A stretch of 64,000 nucleotides of DNA, taken from the NCBI RefSeq assembly GCF_003182135.1, contig NZ_QGTL01000011.1, positions 1-64,000 on the forward strand. The letters are read 5' to 3'. Under the pieces are notes generated by a model. The model worked only from the letters and a program-made list of their open reading frames with translations. It was not told where the DNA came from and made no database searches. Shown piece after piece: positions 33,408-42,779 of the stretch (position 1 is its first letter; each line of letters begins with the position of its first letter). A program made the position numbers and the translations under genes. The DNA is from Nocardia neocaledoniensis. GTDB taxonomy: Bacteria > Actinomycetota > Actinomycetes > Mycobacteriales > Mycobacteriaceae.

Positions 33408-34238
33408 ATGCCGACCTCGGCCCCCGGTCTGCCCGGACTGATCGGCAAGAACGTCACCGACACCATCGGCTCGTCGATCCGTACCCTCGGCCGCGCCATT
33501 GTGCTGGCCGTCTCGTCGGTGGCCGGCGCGGGCACCGATGTCCTCGGCCGTACCCTGCAGTGGCGCGAGATCCTCACGCAGGCATGGCGACTGGTGACGG
33601 TGACAGCGATCCCCGCGATCCTGATGGCGGTGCCCTTCGGCGTGATCGTCTCGGTGCAGGTGGGCAATCTGATCCACACTCTCGGCGCCGACTCGCTGCT
33701 CGGCGCCACCGGCGGCCTCGGCGTGATCAAACAGGGCGCGCCCATGGCGACCGGATTCCTGCTCGGCGGGGCAGGCGCCTCGGCCATCGCGGCCGACCTG
33801 GGCGCCCGCACGATCCGCGAGGAGATCGACGCGCTGCACACCATGGGCATCAGCCCCGTGCACCGCCTGGTCATCCCGCGCATGATCGCCATGGTTCTGG
33901 TGGCACCCCTGCTCAACATCCTGATCATCTTCGTCGGCGTGCTCGCCGGGTATCTGGTGGCGATCGGCGGGCAGAACGTGACGCCCGGCAGCTACTGGGC
34001 CACCTTCGGCTCCTTCACCACGGTCGCCGACGTTGCTGTTTCACTGGTGAAGGCGGTGATCTTCGGCTTCCTCGTCGTGGTGATCGCCTGTCAACGCGGG
34101 CTCGAGGCCAAGGGTGGACCGCGCGGCGTCGCCGACGCGGTGAACGCCTCGGTGGTGCTCTCGGTCGTCGCCATCGTCGTGGTCAACCTCGCGATCACGC
34201 AGGTGACCGCCATGTTCCTGCCGACGAGGCTGGCATGA
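33408..34238 (+). CDS. yrbEA: YrbE/MlaE-family ABC permease, first subunit (YrbEA)
   Basis: Membrane permease subunit of the Mce lipid importer. From the ATG at 33408 it has 276 residues, the usual family size; the frame opens earlier (ATG 33312), which would add 32 atypical residues without a ribosome site. Core motif: GAGASAIAADLGARTIREEIDALHTMGI, the cytoplasmic EExDAL coupling helix contacting the ATPase. Five or so membrane helices follow. Stop overlaps the next ATG. The ATPase (MceG/MlaF type) is not encoded in this window. Confidence 0.9.
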   Translation: MPTSAPGLPGLIGKNVTDTIGSSIRTLGRAIVLAVSSVAGAGTDVLGRTLQWREILTQAWRLVTVTAIPAILMAVPFGVIVSVQVGNLIHTLGADSLLGATGGLGVIKQGAPMATGFLLGGAGASAIAADLGARTIREEIDALHTMGISPVHRLVIPRMIAMVLVAPLLNILIIFVGVLAGYLVAIGGQNVTPGSYWATFGSFTTVADVAVSLVKAVIFGFLVVVIACQRGLEAKGGPRGVADAVNASVVLSVVAIVVVNLAITQVTAMFLPTRLA

Positions 34239-35095
34239 GTTCCACCTACGCCCCGTGGGGGCTCGGCCGATTCGAGCGGTGGCGGCGCAACGGCGGGATG
34301 ACCCGGCCGCTCGAAAACCTGGGCTTCGCACTGAGTTTCGTGTGGCAAGCGCTCTCGGCCGTCCCACTGACGCTGCGCCGCTACCGCGCCGAGACCATGC
34401 GCTCGATCTCCGGGATGACCTGGGGCAGTGGATCGGTGATCGTCGGCGGCGGCACCGTGCCGATGATGATCGTGCTCGGCCTGGCCATGGGCGGATCGGT
34501 CGCGGTCGAATCGTTCGCGACCCTGAACATGCTCGGCATGGGACCGGTGACCGGCCTCATCTCGGCCTACGCCACCACCCGTGAGCTCGCCCCGATCGCC
34601 GCCGCGATCGGGTTCGCCGCCCAGGCCGGCTGCCGGATGACCGCCGAGATCGGCTCGATGCGCATCTCCGAGGAGATCGACGCGATCGAGGCGCTCGGCC
34701 TGCGTTCGATCCCGTTCGTGGTGACCACCCGGGTGATCGCCGGCGCGATCGCGATCATCCCGACCTTCCTGATCGGCCTGATCCTGTCGTACCTGTCGTG
34801 CCGGGCGGTGATCACGATGGTGCACGGGCAGTCGGCCGGGGTCTACGACCATTATTTCTTCCAGTTCGTCACCGGATTCGACGTGGTCGCGGCGGTGGTG
34901 AAGGTCGCGATCTTCGCGACCGTGGTGATCCTGATCCAGTGCTATTACGGCTTCTTCGCGGCCGGTGGCCCACAGGGGGTCGGCATCGCCTCCGGCCGCG
35001 CGGTGCGCGCCAGCTTCGTCGCGATCATCGCCATCGACATGTTGTTGTCCATCGCGTTGTGGGGATTCAACGCCGCCATCGATTTCACGGGGTAG
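34235..35095 (+). CDS. yrbEB: YrbE/MlaE-family ABC permease, second subunit (YrbEB)
   Basis: A 286-residue partner permease starting at the ATGA overlap. The coupling helix reads MTAEIGSMRISEEIDAIEAL, and the surrounding membrane segments match the YrbEB type (TTRELAPIAAAIGFAAQAGC). With YrbEA it should form the heterodimeric inner-membrane channel that receives lipid from the Mce tunnel. Confidence 0.93.
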   Translation: MSSTYAPWGLGRFERWRRNGGMTRPLENLGFALSFVWQALSAVPLTLRRYRAETMRSISGMTWGSGSVIVGGGTVPMMIVLGLAMGGSVAVESFATLNMLGMGPVTGLISAYATTRELAPIAAAIGFAAQAGCRMTAEIGSMRISEEIDAIEALGLRSIPFVVTTRVIAGAIAIIPTFLIGLILSYLSCRAVITMVHGQSAGVYDHYFFQFVTGFDVVAAVVKVAIFATVVILIQCYYGFFAAGGPQGVGIASGRAVRASFVAIIAIDMLLSIALWGFNAAIDFTG

Positions 35096-35097
35096 GG

Positions 35098-36135
35098 ATG
35101 CCGAATTATGGATTGCCCGGGGTTTCCATCGGGCAGCGGGGGGCACTCGTGGTGAGCGCGGTGGCCGTGGTGGCCGCCGCGGCCGGCCTGCTCGGCTGGC
35201 AGGTCGCGACGCACGGGGAAGACGTGCAGGGCACCGAGATCGTGCTGCGCACACAGCGACTCGGCGACGGGATCGTCGTCGGAACCCGGGTGCGGGCCGA
35301 CGGCGTCGTCGTGGGAAAGGTGACCGACATCGCGCCGCTGAGCCTGGGCACCCAGGCGATCACGCTGGACGTGGACCGATCGCAGCTCGACGGCATCGAC
35401 GACAGCATGAAAGTCGACTACGGAACCTCGAACCTGTTCGGGATCAGCGAGATCCAGCTGCGTCCCGGCCGCGGCGGAGCGCCGCTGCGCACCGGGTCGG
35501 TGGTCGATCTGACCGGCCCGCGCGCCGCCGACGCCGTCGACGCGACGATGGGCAACCTGCTGCGCGGCCTGGCCACCGTCGGCGACCAGGCACTGGCCGC
35601 CCGGCTCGCTGTCGTGCTGGACCAACTCGCCACCGACACCAGGGCTTTCACCCCGCTGCTGCAAGCCATGGTGGTGACCGCGCGCACCGTCGCCGACAAC
35701 CAGACGCTGCCACCGTCGTTCCAGCTCGAGCAGCTGGGCACGACCCTCGTGGGTGCGGGGCAGTTCGCGGGCGCGACCATCGACGTGATCGACCGGGTGA
35801 CCCGAATCGAAGTTCTGCGAACCGGGCGGGCCCGCTTCGACGCCACGATCGACATGGTTACGCAGCAGTTGTTCCCCGGGCTGCAGACCATGCTGTATCA
35901 CGCGAAGGAGCAGTTCCCAGCGTATGCCGCCATGGCGGTCCCGGTGCTGGACGCGGTGGGACGTGCCGTCCCCGACCCGCAGCGCAGCAGCGCGGAGCTG
36001 ACCGCGCTGCTGGCGAATCTGCGCTCGGCGTTCACCGATACCGAGTCCGGCCCGGCGCTGAACGTCGATGTCGACCTGCGGATCGCGCCGGTGCCGATGA
36101 TCCCGCTACTCGGCGGGCAGGTGGTTCCGCAATGA
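35098..36135 (+). CDS. mceA: Mce family protein MceA
   Basis: A 345-residue substrate-binding subunit: one N-terminal membrane anchor (ALVVSAVAVVAAAAGLLGWQ), an MlaD/MCE beta-barrel domain (about 45-125; LGDGIVVGTRVRADGVVVGKV, the hydrophobic central-pore loop later), then a long helical needle domain. Three bases separate it from yrbEB. MceA-F are thought to form a hetero-hexameric tunnel carrying fatty acids or sterols across the periplasm. It ends in an ATGA overlap with mceB. Confidence 0.9.
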   Translation: MPNYGLPGVSIGQRGALVVSAVAVVAAAAGLLGWQVATHGEDVQGTEIVLRTQRLGDGIVVGTRVRADGVVVGKVTDIAPLSLGTQAITLDVDRSQLDGIDDSMKVDYGTSNLFGISEIQLRPGRGGAPLRTGSVVDLTGPRAADAVDATMGNLLRGLATVGDQALAARLAVVLDQLATDTRAFTPLLQAMVVTARTVADNQTLPPSFQLEQLGTTLVGAGQFAGATIDVIDRVTRIEVLRTGRARFDATIDMVTQQLFPGLQTMLYHAKEQFPAYAAMAVPVLDAVGRAVPDPQRSSAELTALLANLRSAFTDTESGPALNVDVDLRIAPVPMIPLLGGQVVPQ

Positions 36136-37139
36136 CCTCGGTCAGCGGATCCGCCTGGCGGCTGGCACTTTTCGGCGCGGCGATGATCGCCGTGCTCGCC
36201 CTGGTCGTGACGGCCATCCAGCGGCCGGTCGCGGGCGACACCGTGGACTATCGGGCCGTGTTCACCGATGTCAACGGGTTGAAGACCGGTGACGACATCC
36301 GGCTCTACGGCGTGCAGGTCGGCAAGGTGAACGACATCTCACTGCGCGGCAGGGAGGCGGTCGTCGGCTTCTCGGTGCGCACCGGCACCTCCGTCCACGA
36401 CAACTCGCGCCTGGCGATCCGATACCAGAACCTCACCGGCCAGCGCTATGTCGACCTGCAACAACCGGCGGCCCCGGCGGGACGGACCCCGGCCGGTGCC
36501 CTCATCGGCGTCGACCGCACCGTGCCCTCGTTCGACGTGACGACGCTGTTCAACGGACTGAAGCCGGTACTCGCGACGCTCTCGCCGGAAGCGCTGAACC
36601 AGTTCACCAGCAGCCTGCTCGCCGTGATCGAAGGCGACGGCAACGGCATCGGTCCCGCGCTCGCGGCCATCGGCACCCTCAGCGGCTACGTCGCCGACCG
36701 GCAGCAGCTGATCACCACGCTGATCAGCAACCTCGCCGGAATCTCCGACGCCCTCGGCGGTCGGTCACAGCACCTGGTGACGCTGCTGTCGAAGCTGGCC
36801 GACGTGTTCACCTCCCTTCAGATCAAGGTCAACGGATTGATCGACTTCGCGATGACCGCGCCGCCCGTGCTCGGCCCGGTGGACTCCCTACTGGCCACAT
36901 TCGGCCTGACCGAGGACGAGAACCCCGACCTTGCGAATGCCCTGCGACAAGCCGTGCCCGATCCGGCTGCGGTGGCCGAGATCATCGGCAAACTGCCGTC
37001 GTTGCTGACCGGGCTGCGGATGGCGCTGCCCGCTACCGGCAGCGGTGTCGACAAGACCTGTACGAAGGGGGCGGCCGAGGTACCCGCGCCTGTCGCGATC
37101 CTGTTCGCCGGACAGCAGGTGTCGGTATGTCGCGGCTGA
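36132..37139 (+). CDS. mceB: Mce family protein MceB
   Basis: A 335-residue subunit with anchor LALFGAAMIAVLALVVTAIQ, MCE domain (FTDVNGLKTGDDIRLYGVQV, then LAIRYQNLTGQRYVDL, the best-known Mce signature) and a helical C-terminal region ending in two cysteines. Overlaps mceA by 4 bp and mceC by 13 bp. Confidence 0.93.
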   Translation: MTSVSGSAWRLALFGAAMIAVLALVVTAIQRPVAGDTVDYRAVFTDVNGLKTGDDIRLYGVQVGKVNDISLRGREAVVGFSVRTGTSVHDNSRLAIRYQNLTGQRYVDLQQPAAPAGRTPAGALIGVDRTVPSFDVTTLFNGLKPVLATLSPEALNQFTSSLLAVIEGDGNGIGPALAAIGTLSGYVADRQQLITTLISNLAGISDALGGRSQHLVTLLSKLADVFTSLQIKVNGLIDFAMTAPPVLGPVDSLLATFGLTEDENPDLANALRQAVPDPAAVAEIIGKLPSLLTGLRMALPATGSGVDKTCTKGAAEVPAPVAILFAGQQVSVCRG

Positions 37140-38164
37140 GCCGGACGATCGCCGGGATGCGGTCCGTCGTGACGAGCCGCGACGAGGCCGCCGTGCGGCG
37201 CACCGAACTGTGGGCAGGCCTGGCAGGCATCGTCGTGCTGATCGGCGCGCTGCTCGCGGTGGCCGCTCTGTACGCGGTGCCATTCGGCAAGCGGACCTAT
37301 ACCGCGCTGCTCCCCGAGGCACAGGCTGTCCGCGTCGGCGACGACGTGCGGCTGGCCGGCGTTCCGGTCGGCGCGGTGACCGGACTCGAACTCACCGACA
37401 CGTCCGTGGAGATGACTTTCACCGTCGACGGTGACGTCTTCGTGGGCGCCCAGACCAGCCTGGACATCCGGATGCTCACCATCGTCGGCGGTCATTACGT
37501 CGCCCTCGTTCCCGCTGGCACCGATCCGCTGGGACAGACGCCGATTCCCACGGACCGGGTACGCCTGCCCTACAACCTGTCCCAGACCTTCCAGGACGCC
37601 GTCGAGCCGCTGCGGGCGATCGACGGCGATCAGCTGCGGGCGAATCTCGAGGCGCTGAGCGGTTCGATCACCGCGAGCCCGGAGGGGATCCGCGAAACCG
37701 TCGCCGGGATCGGGCAATTCGTCGCCGCGCTGGACAGTCAGCGCGTGGAGGTGAGCAAGGCGATCGCCATCGCCGACGAGCAGCTCGGCGCGGTCGAGCA
37801 GGCCAGGGGCGAGCTGGGCCGGCTGGTCGAGAAGATCTCGCTGCTCGAAACCATGTTGGCCGACAAGCAGAGTGAGGTCAGGGTCGCGGTGGAGCAGCTC
37901 GATCGGGTGGTCAGCAGGCTGGCCGGGGTCCAGCCCAGCTGGGAGTCGACGCTGCGGCCGATGGCCGTCAAGCTCGCCGACGCCGTGCCCGAGCTCATCG
38001 CGCTCGGCGACCGGCTGCAGCCGGTCATCGACGGGGTGCACGAGCTGGCTCAGCGGTTGAGCGCGCTGGTCCCGCCTTCGGGCGGGGTGAGCGTCGACCA
38101 GTCGGGGACCACGCTCGGCCCGGACAGCGCGGTGTGCGTTCCGGTGGCGGGACGGGTGTGCTGA
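37127..38164 (+). CDS. mceC: Mce family protein MceC
   Basis: A 345-residue subunit. Anchor at about 29-50 (GLAGIVVLIGALLAVAALYA), MCE domain with PEAQAVRVGDDVRLAGVPVG, and a markedly heptad-rich region (about 215-300) that is probably coiled coil, as expected for the tunnel wall. The 13-bp overlap with mceB implies tight coupling. Confidence 0.92.
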   Translation: MSRLSRTIAGMRSVVTSRDEAAVRRTELWAGLAGIVVLIGALLAVAALYAVPFGKRTYTALLPEAQAVRVGDDVRLAGVPVGAVTGLELTDTSVEMTFTVDGDVFVGAQTSLDIRMLTIVGGHYVALVPAGTDPLGQTPIPTDRVRLPYNLSQTFQDAVEPLRAIDGDQLRANLEALSGSITASPEGIRETVAGIGQFVAALDSQRVEVSKAIAIADEQLGAVEQARGELGRLVEKISLLETMLADKQSEVRVAVEQLDRVVSRLAGVQPSWESTLRPMAVKLADAVPELIALGDRLQPVIDGVHELAQRLSALVPPSGGVSVDQSGTTLGPDSAVCVPVAGRVC

Positions 38165-39240
38165 TGCTGCGCCGCATGCTCATCTCCCGCGGGTTCGTCT
38201 CCGTGCTGGCCGCGGTGGTGGTGGCGGTGGTGGCCGTCGCCGCCTACCTGCTGGTGCTGCGGCCACCAGTGGCGACCAAGTCGTACTGCGCCATGTTCCC
38301 CGACACGATCGGGCTCTACGTGGGCAACCACGTCACATTGCGCGGTATGGCGGTCGGCGAGATCACCGCGATCGACCCGCGCGGCGAGACGGTCCGGGTC
38401 GACTTCACCGTCGACGAACGTCACCCGGTCCCCGAGGACGCGGCGGCGGTCACCGTGTCCGACACGATCGTCGCGGATCGGCAACTGGCGGTCCTGCCCG
38501 GCCGTGATCCCGGGCGTACCCGTGACGAGAACGGCTGCATCACCAGAACTCTCACGCCCAAGAGCATGACCCAGACCCTCGATGCCGTGGCCGGGCTTGC
38601 CGCGCAGACCCTCGGTCCCGAATCCGGCACCAGGGACGCGCTGCGGCGCGGGCTGGCCGCCCTGGACAGCGCCACGGCGGGCACCGGGCCCGAGATCAAT
38701 GCCGGGATCACCGATCTCGCCGCCCTGCTGGACAGTCCCGACGCCGCGATCGGCCGCCTGGGCGGCCTCATCGACTCGCTCGCCGCGATCTCGGGCAGCG
38801 TGGCGCAACGGTGGGGTGACATCCGGCTGATGCTGACCCGGCTGGCCACCGTGCTCGACCAGGTGAACAACCAATTGTTCAGCCGCACGGTGGAAATCAT
38901 CGACGGGTTCCAGCGGGTGCTGCCGATGCTGAACGAGATCACCTCGATGTTCGGCGATCCGATCTTCCGGGTGCTCGACGCGTCGATCCCACTCGTGCGG
39001 CTGATCCGGGTGAACGTGGACACGCTGCGTGACATCGTCGTCCGGGTGCCCGTGCTGGCCGCCGCCGCCCAGTCGGTCGCCGATCCGGCACGCGGGCTGG
39101 ACTACGCGCCGCCTGCGGTCGCGGTGCCGCCGGAGGTCGCGGCCCAACTGTGCGCCCTCGGTGGGGCGCCGGACTGCGCGTCGGATCCCGGACGTATTCC
39201 GTTGTCTCGATTGGTATTCGGATTGGTGGGAGCACGATGA
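38164..39240 (+). CDS. mceD: Mce family protein MceD
   Basis: A 358-residue subunit starting in a TGATG overlap with mceC. Anchor LAAVVVAVVAVAAYLLVLRP, MCE domain with FPDTIGLYVGNHVTLRGMAV, helical domain, and a C-terminal tail with the cysteine pair in CALGGAPDC seen in many MceD proteins. Confidence 0.92.
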   Translation: MLRRMLISRGFVSVLAAVVVAVVAVAAYLLVLRPPVATKSYCAMFPDTIGLYVGNHVTLRGMAVGEITAIDPRGETVRVDFTVDERHPVPEDAAAVTVSDTIVADRQLAVLPGRDPGRTRDENGCITRTLTPKSMTQTLDAVAGLAAQTLGPESGTRDALRRGLAALDSATAGTGPEINAGITDLAALLDSPDAAIGRLGGLIDSLAAISGSVAQRWGDIRLMLTRLATVLDQVNNQLFSRTVEIIDGFQRVLPMLNEITSMFGDPIFRVLDASIPLVRLIRVNVDTLRDIVVRVPVLAAAAQSVADPARGLDYAPPAVAVPPEVAAQLCALGGAPDCASDPGRIPLSRLVFGLVGAR

Positions 39241-40304
39241 GGGACACGATCGGGACCCGGCGGCGACGCGCGCTCGCGGCGGTGGCCGCGGCGGTCGCGC
39301 TCGTGGCGACGGGGTGTGCGTTCGACCCCGCGACCGTGCCGGTGCCGGGCACCGGCGTCGACGGCGCCACCTATCCGGTGCGCATCGAGTTCGCCAACGC
39401 GCTCAATCTGCCTGCCCGTGCCAAGGTGATGGCCGACGGCGTGCGCGTGGGCACGGTAGCCGACGTCGCCGTGGTCGACGGTGCGAGCGGCGGCTATGTC
39501 GTCGTCACGACCGAGATCACCGAATCCGTGGAGCTGCGTACCGACACCGTCGCGCAGCTGCGCCAGAACACCGTGCTCGGCGACATCCACATCGAGCTGA
39601 CATCCACTCCGGGCGGGCAGGCGCCCCGGGTGCAGCCCGGCGGCGTGATTCCCCGGGCGCAGACCAGACCGGCCAGCCAGATCGAGGACACCCTCGCGGG
39701 GATGTCGACGCTGGTCCAGGGTGGCGCGATCACCCGCTTCCAGGACATCGTCGATCAGCTCAACACCGTCTTCCCCGAAGACCCCGCCGAGACCCGCCGC
39801 ATCGCCCAGGTGATCGGGGCCGACTTCCAGGACCTGGCGGCCAACCTGCACGCGGCCGACACGTTGCTCGACGGCATGAGCCAGACGGTCGGCGCGGTCG
39901 ACGCCAGGAAGGACCGGCTCGCCGAGTTGCTCACCGAACCCGGGGTGGCGCAGGCCTCGGCGTCGGTCGCCTCGATCGTGAACGTCGTCGGGGTACTCGG
40001 CGCGCTCGGCGGGGTAGCGCACTCGCTGGCCTGGCTGGCCCCCCTGGCCGCGTCGGGCGACGCCGCCGCCAAGGCGTTCGTGCCGCTGGCACTCACCGGG
40101 CGCCCCCTCGATCTGTCGGCGCCGTCGAACCTCAACGCGCTGGTCGCGCTGATCCGGGATCGGATCATTCCCTTCTTCGAGCGCGGACCGAAGCTGAACG
40201 TCACCGGCGCGCGGGTCACCAGCGGCCAGGACGGACCGGTGAGCACCGACGATCAGGTGGCCTCGATCGTGGCGGCGCTGCGGATGATCGGCGCGGTGCG
40301 ATGA
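39237..40304 (+). CDS. mceE: Mce family lipoprotein MceE (LprK-like)
   Basis: A 355-residue lipoprotein. Signal peptide with twin basic start and lipobox LVATGC, giving lipidated C27; MCE domain with FANALNLPARAKVMADGVRV. In Mce operons the E subunit is the lipoprotein, matching this position. ATGA overlaps on both sides. Confidence 0.93.
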   Translation: MRDTIGTRRRRALAAVAAAVALVATGCAFDPATVPVPGTGVDGATYPVRIEFANALNLPARAKVMADGVRVGTVADVAVVDGASGGYVVVTTEITESVELRTDTVAQLRQNTVLGDIHIELTSTPGGQAPRVQPGGVIPRAQTRPASQIEDTLAGMSTLVQGGAITRFQDIVDQLNTVFPEDPAETRRIAQVIGADFQDLAANLHAADTLLDGMSQTVGAVDARKDRLAELLTEPGVAQASASVASIVNVVGVLGALGGVAHSLAWLAPLAASGDAAAKAFVPLALTGRPLDLSAPSNLNALVALIRDRIIPFFERGPKLNVTGARVTSGQDGPVSTDDQVASIVAALRMIGAVR

Positions 40305-41260
40305 AGGCGGGACCGCTGCTGTCGCTGCTCGGCATCGCGGTGATCACCGTGGTCGGCGTCGGCTACCTGACCTTCGGCGTGGTGCGGTTCGAACCGACGC
40401 GGGAGGCGATCGGCGCCACCATCGAGCTGCCGGACGCGGCGGGGCTGCAACCGGGTTCGCCGATCCTGCTGCGTGGCGTCGAGGTCGGTTCGGTCGATGC
40501 CGTGCGGCGGGTGCGGGGGCTGGTCGAGGTCGGTTTCCGCGTCGACACGCGCTACCGGATCCCGCTCGACAGCACGGTGTTCATCGAATCGCTGTCCGGC
40601 CTCGGCGAGCCCTACGTCGTCTTCGCACCCGAGTCCGCCGATGGCCCGTTCCTGCGGGACGGCCAGCGGCTGGCAGGGGAGAAGATCCGCGCGCCACTGT
40701 CCATCGCGGCGGTGGCCCGGCTGATCACCGAGGCGATGGAACAGCTCGACCCGGCCGTCCTGGATCGGCTGGTCGCCACCGCGGAGGCGGCGCTGCGCGA
40801 CACCGGGCAGCTGGTGCCGGGGATGGCGCGGTCGAGCGATCTCATCGCGGCCATGCTGATGAGCCGTTCGGCCACCTACGGCCGCCTGCTCACCGATCTC
40901 CAGCAGGTCGTCCCCGATATGGCGTGGACCGGCCCCGCGTTCTCGGCCGCCGCGCCGAAGTTCGTCGAGTTCGGGCAGCGGGTCGACGAGATCGCCCAGG
41001 CCGTTCAGCGCCTGGTCCGCACGGGAGAGACGCCGGAGATGTATGTCGAGGGCAACGGCTTGGTGCCGTTCCTCGACAAGCTGACCGACTGGATCGATCG
41101 GGCCGGCCCGGAGATCGCACCGCTCGCCCCCGCCCTGCAACCACTGGCCGACGCCGCGACCGCCTCGCTGGGCGGACTGGATCTGAGCGCGCTGATCGGA
41201 TCGGCGGCCGCGGCGAGTGAACCCGCGGGTGCGCTGCACCTGCGCATCAATGTCAAATAG
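40301..41260 (+). CDS. mceF: Mce family protein MceF
   Basis: A 319-residue last subunit of the hexamer: anchor LLSLLGIAVITVVGVGYLTF, MCE domain with LPDAAGLQPGSPILLRGVEV and FIESLSGLGEPYVVFAPE, then helical region. Shorter than many MceF proteins but with all parts. Followed by a 22-bp gap and the Mce-associated gene. Confidence 0.92.
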   Translation: MKAGPLLSLLGIAVITVVGVGYLTFGVVRFEPTREAIGATIELPDAAGLQPGSPILLRGVEVGSVDAVRRVRGLVEVGFRVDTRYRIPLDSTVFIESLSGLGEPYVVFAPESADGPFLRDGQRLAGEKIRAPLSIAAVARLITEAMEQLDPAVLDRLVATAEAALRDTGQLVPGMARSSDLIAAMLMSRSATYGRLLTDLQQVVPDMAWTGPAFSAAAPKFVEFGQRVDEIAQAVQRLVRTGETPEMYVEGNGLVPFLDKLTDWIDRAGPEIAPLAPALQPLADAATASLGGLDLSALIGSAAAASEPAGALHLRINVK

Positions 41261-41282
41261 CCGCAAACGATTGAGGATCGAG

Positions 41283-41873
41283 ATGACCGCGCAGACCCTG
41301 CCCGCACCCAGCCCGACCGACGAGGAGCCCGCCGAGCGTCGCCCTGCCAGAAGGCAGCTGACCCTTCCGGTGTCGACGCTGCTGACCGGGGCGCTGGCGG
41401 TGTTCGGCATCCTGGCCGGCGTGTGTTTCGCGGTGCTGTGGGTCAACGCGCGCGCCGACCTGAATTCGCTCCAGCGGGACGCGGCGGACGACCTGCGGGC
41501 CGAGCGGGTGGCCACCGACTACGCCGTCGGTGCGTCCCAGGTCGACTATCGCGACGTCGACTCGTGGGTGGGCAGGCTCAAAGCGGGTACGTCCACCACG
41601 CTCGCCGCCAAGTTCGACGCCACCGCACCGAAACTGAAGGACATCCTGGTCCCGATGCAGTGGACCTCCACTGGATCCGCGTCCAGCGCGAAGGTGGCCT
41701 CGAGATCGGCGGAGGTGTTCCTGGTCGACGTCTACGTCGAGGTGGACTCGACGAGCGCGCAGACCACCGAAAAGACCCGCACCACCGTCCACTACGCGGT
41801 CACCGTCGACGCGGGTAGCGGCTGGCAGGTCGTCGACGTGGGTGGCGCCGGCGGCGCGCTTCCGCTGAAGTAG
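41283..41873 (+). CDS. Mce-associated membrane protein (Mas)
   Basis: A 196-residue protein with a cytoplasmic N-terminal tail, one membrane helix (TGALAVFGILAGVCFAVLWV, about 38-57) and an extracytoplasmic domain of the VirB8/NTF2-like fold that is standard for Mas proteins downstream of mceF (DYRDVDSWVGRLKAGTSTTL). Such proteins stabilise or dock the Mce complex. The start at 41283 follows GAGG; an ATG at 41247 overlaps mceF. Confidence 0.85.
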   Translation: MTAQTLPAPSPTDEEPAERRPARRQLTLPVSTLLTGALAVFGILAGVCFAVLWVNARADLNSLQRDAADDLRAERVATDYAVGASQVDYRDVDSWVGRLKAGTSTTLAAKFDATAPKLKDILVPMQWTSTGSASSAKVASRSAEVFLVDVYVEVDSTSAQTTEKTRTTVHYAVTVDAGSGWQVVDVGGAGGALPLK

Positions 41874-41875
41874 CC

Positions 41876-42667
41876 GTGCGCGTCCATCATCTCGACTGCG
41901 GCCCGATGATCGGCGGCCTGGTCGATCACTGTCTGCTGATCGAGACCGCGCGCGGGTTGGTCTTGGTCGACACCGGCTTCGGCAGCGCGGATGTCGCCGA
42001 TCCCGCCCGGCTCGGGTGGTCCCGGCGCCTGTTCCGTCCCCGTCTCGATCCCCGTGTCACCGCCCGCAGCCAGATCGAGAGCTTCGGCTATCGGGACACT
42101 GATGTGACCGACATCGTGCTGACCCATCTCGACTACGACCACGCGGGCGGACTCGCCGACTTCCCTGCGGCGCGAATCCATGTGCACGGGCCGGAATTGC
42201 GGGCCGCGCAGTCGCCGCGCTGGGCGGAGCGACCGCGCTATCGTCCGGCGCAGTGGGAGCACGGTCCCCGCTGGGTCGTGAACGAAGCGGAGGGATCGGA
42301 CACGTGGTTCGGGCTCGACGCGGTTCGCGCGCTGCCGGGCCTCGGCACCGACATCCTCGTCGTGCCGCTCTACGGGCACACCCGCGGCCATGTCGGCGTC
42401 GCGGTGAACACGCCGGCTGGTTGGTTGCTGCACGCGGGCGACGCCTTGCTCACCACGCGTGATCTCGATGATCCGGTGCGCCGGATGATGGTGGCCTGCT
42501 ACGGCGGTCCCGGCCTCCGGGCGGCCGCCGCGCGCTGGAACAACACCCGCGCGCTTGCGGACCTCACGCGGCGGGAACCCGCGGTGACGGTGTTCACCGC
42601 ACACGATCGACAGATGTTCACCACGTTGCGGACGAGGGCGACCGGTGCCGGAGATCGCGCATCGTGA
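41876..42667 (+). CDS. MBL-fold metallo-hydrolase (lactonase-like)
   Basis: A 263-residue metallo-beta-lactamase-fold enzyme. The metal motif is H84-L-D86-Y-D88-H89 in THLDYDHAGG, with a third histidine in YGHTRGHVG, aspartate in HAGDALL and a last histidine in TAHDRQMF. The group includes AHL lactonases and related esterases. GTG start three bases after mas, so it is translationally coupled to the Mce operon, though not a known Mce component. It might open a lactone of the imported lipid or a signal molecule. Confidence 0.88.
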   Translation: MRVHHLDCGPMIGGLVDHCLLIETARGLVLVDTGFGSADVADPARLGWSRRLFRPRLDPRVTARSQIESFGYRDTDVTDIVLTHLDYDHAGGLADFPAARIHVHGPELRAAQSPRWAERPRYRPAQWEHGPRWVVNEAEGSDTWFGLDAVRALPGLGTDILVVPLYGHTRGHVGVAVNTPAGWLLHAGDALLTTRDLDDPVRRMMVACYGGPGLRAAAARWNNTRALADLTRREPAVTVFTAHDRQMFTTLRTRATGAGDRAS

Positions 42668-42690
42668 GAACTCAGGGGTGCGGGATTCTC

Positions 42691-42707
42691 CTCATCGTGC
42701 AGTGACA
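42691..42707 (+). promoter_or_regulatory. Shared promoter element, copy 3 (LIP lipase)
   Basis: CTCATCGTGCAGTGACA, identical over 17 bases to copy 1, followed after 18 bases by AACAAT as a -10 candidate. It gives the lipase its own promoter, 72 bp before the ATG, beyond any read-through from the mce operon. Confidence 0.7.
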
Positions 42708-42779
42708 GGAACCGTTGCGTTCCAGAACAATTGCATCGAGGCCGGGACCAATGGGGGTTGCGGTCGGGAAGGATCCGAG

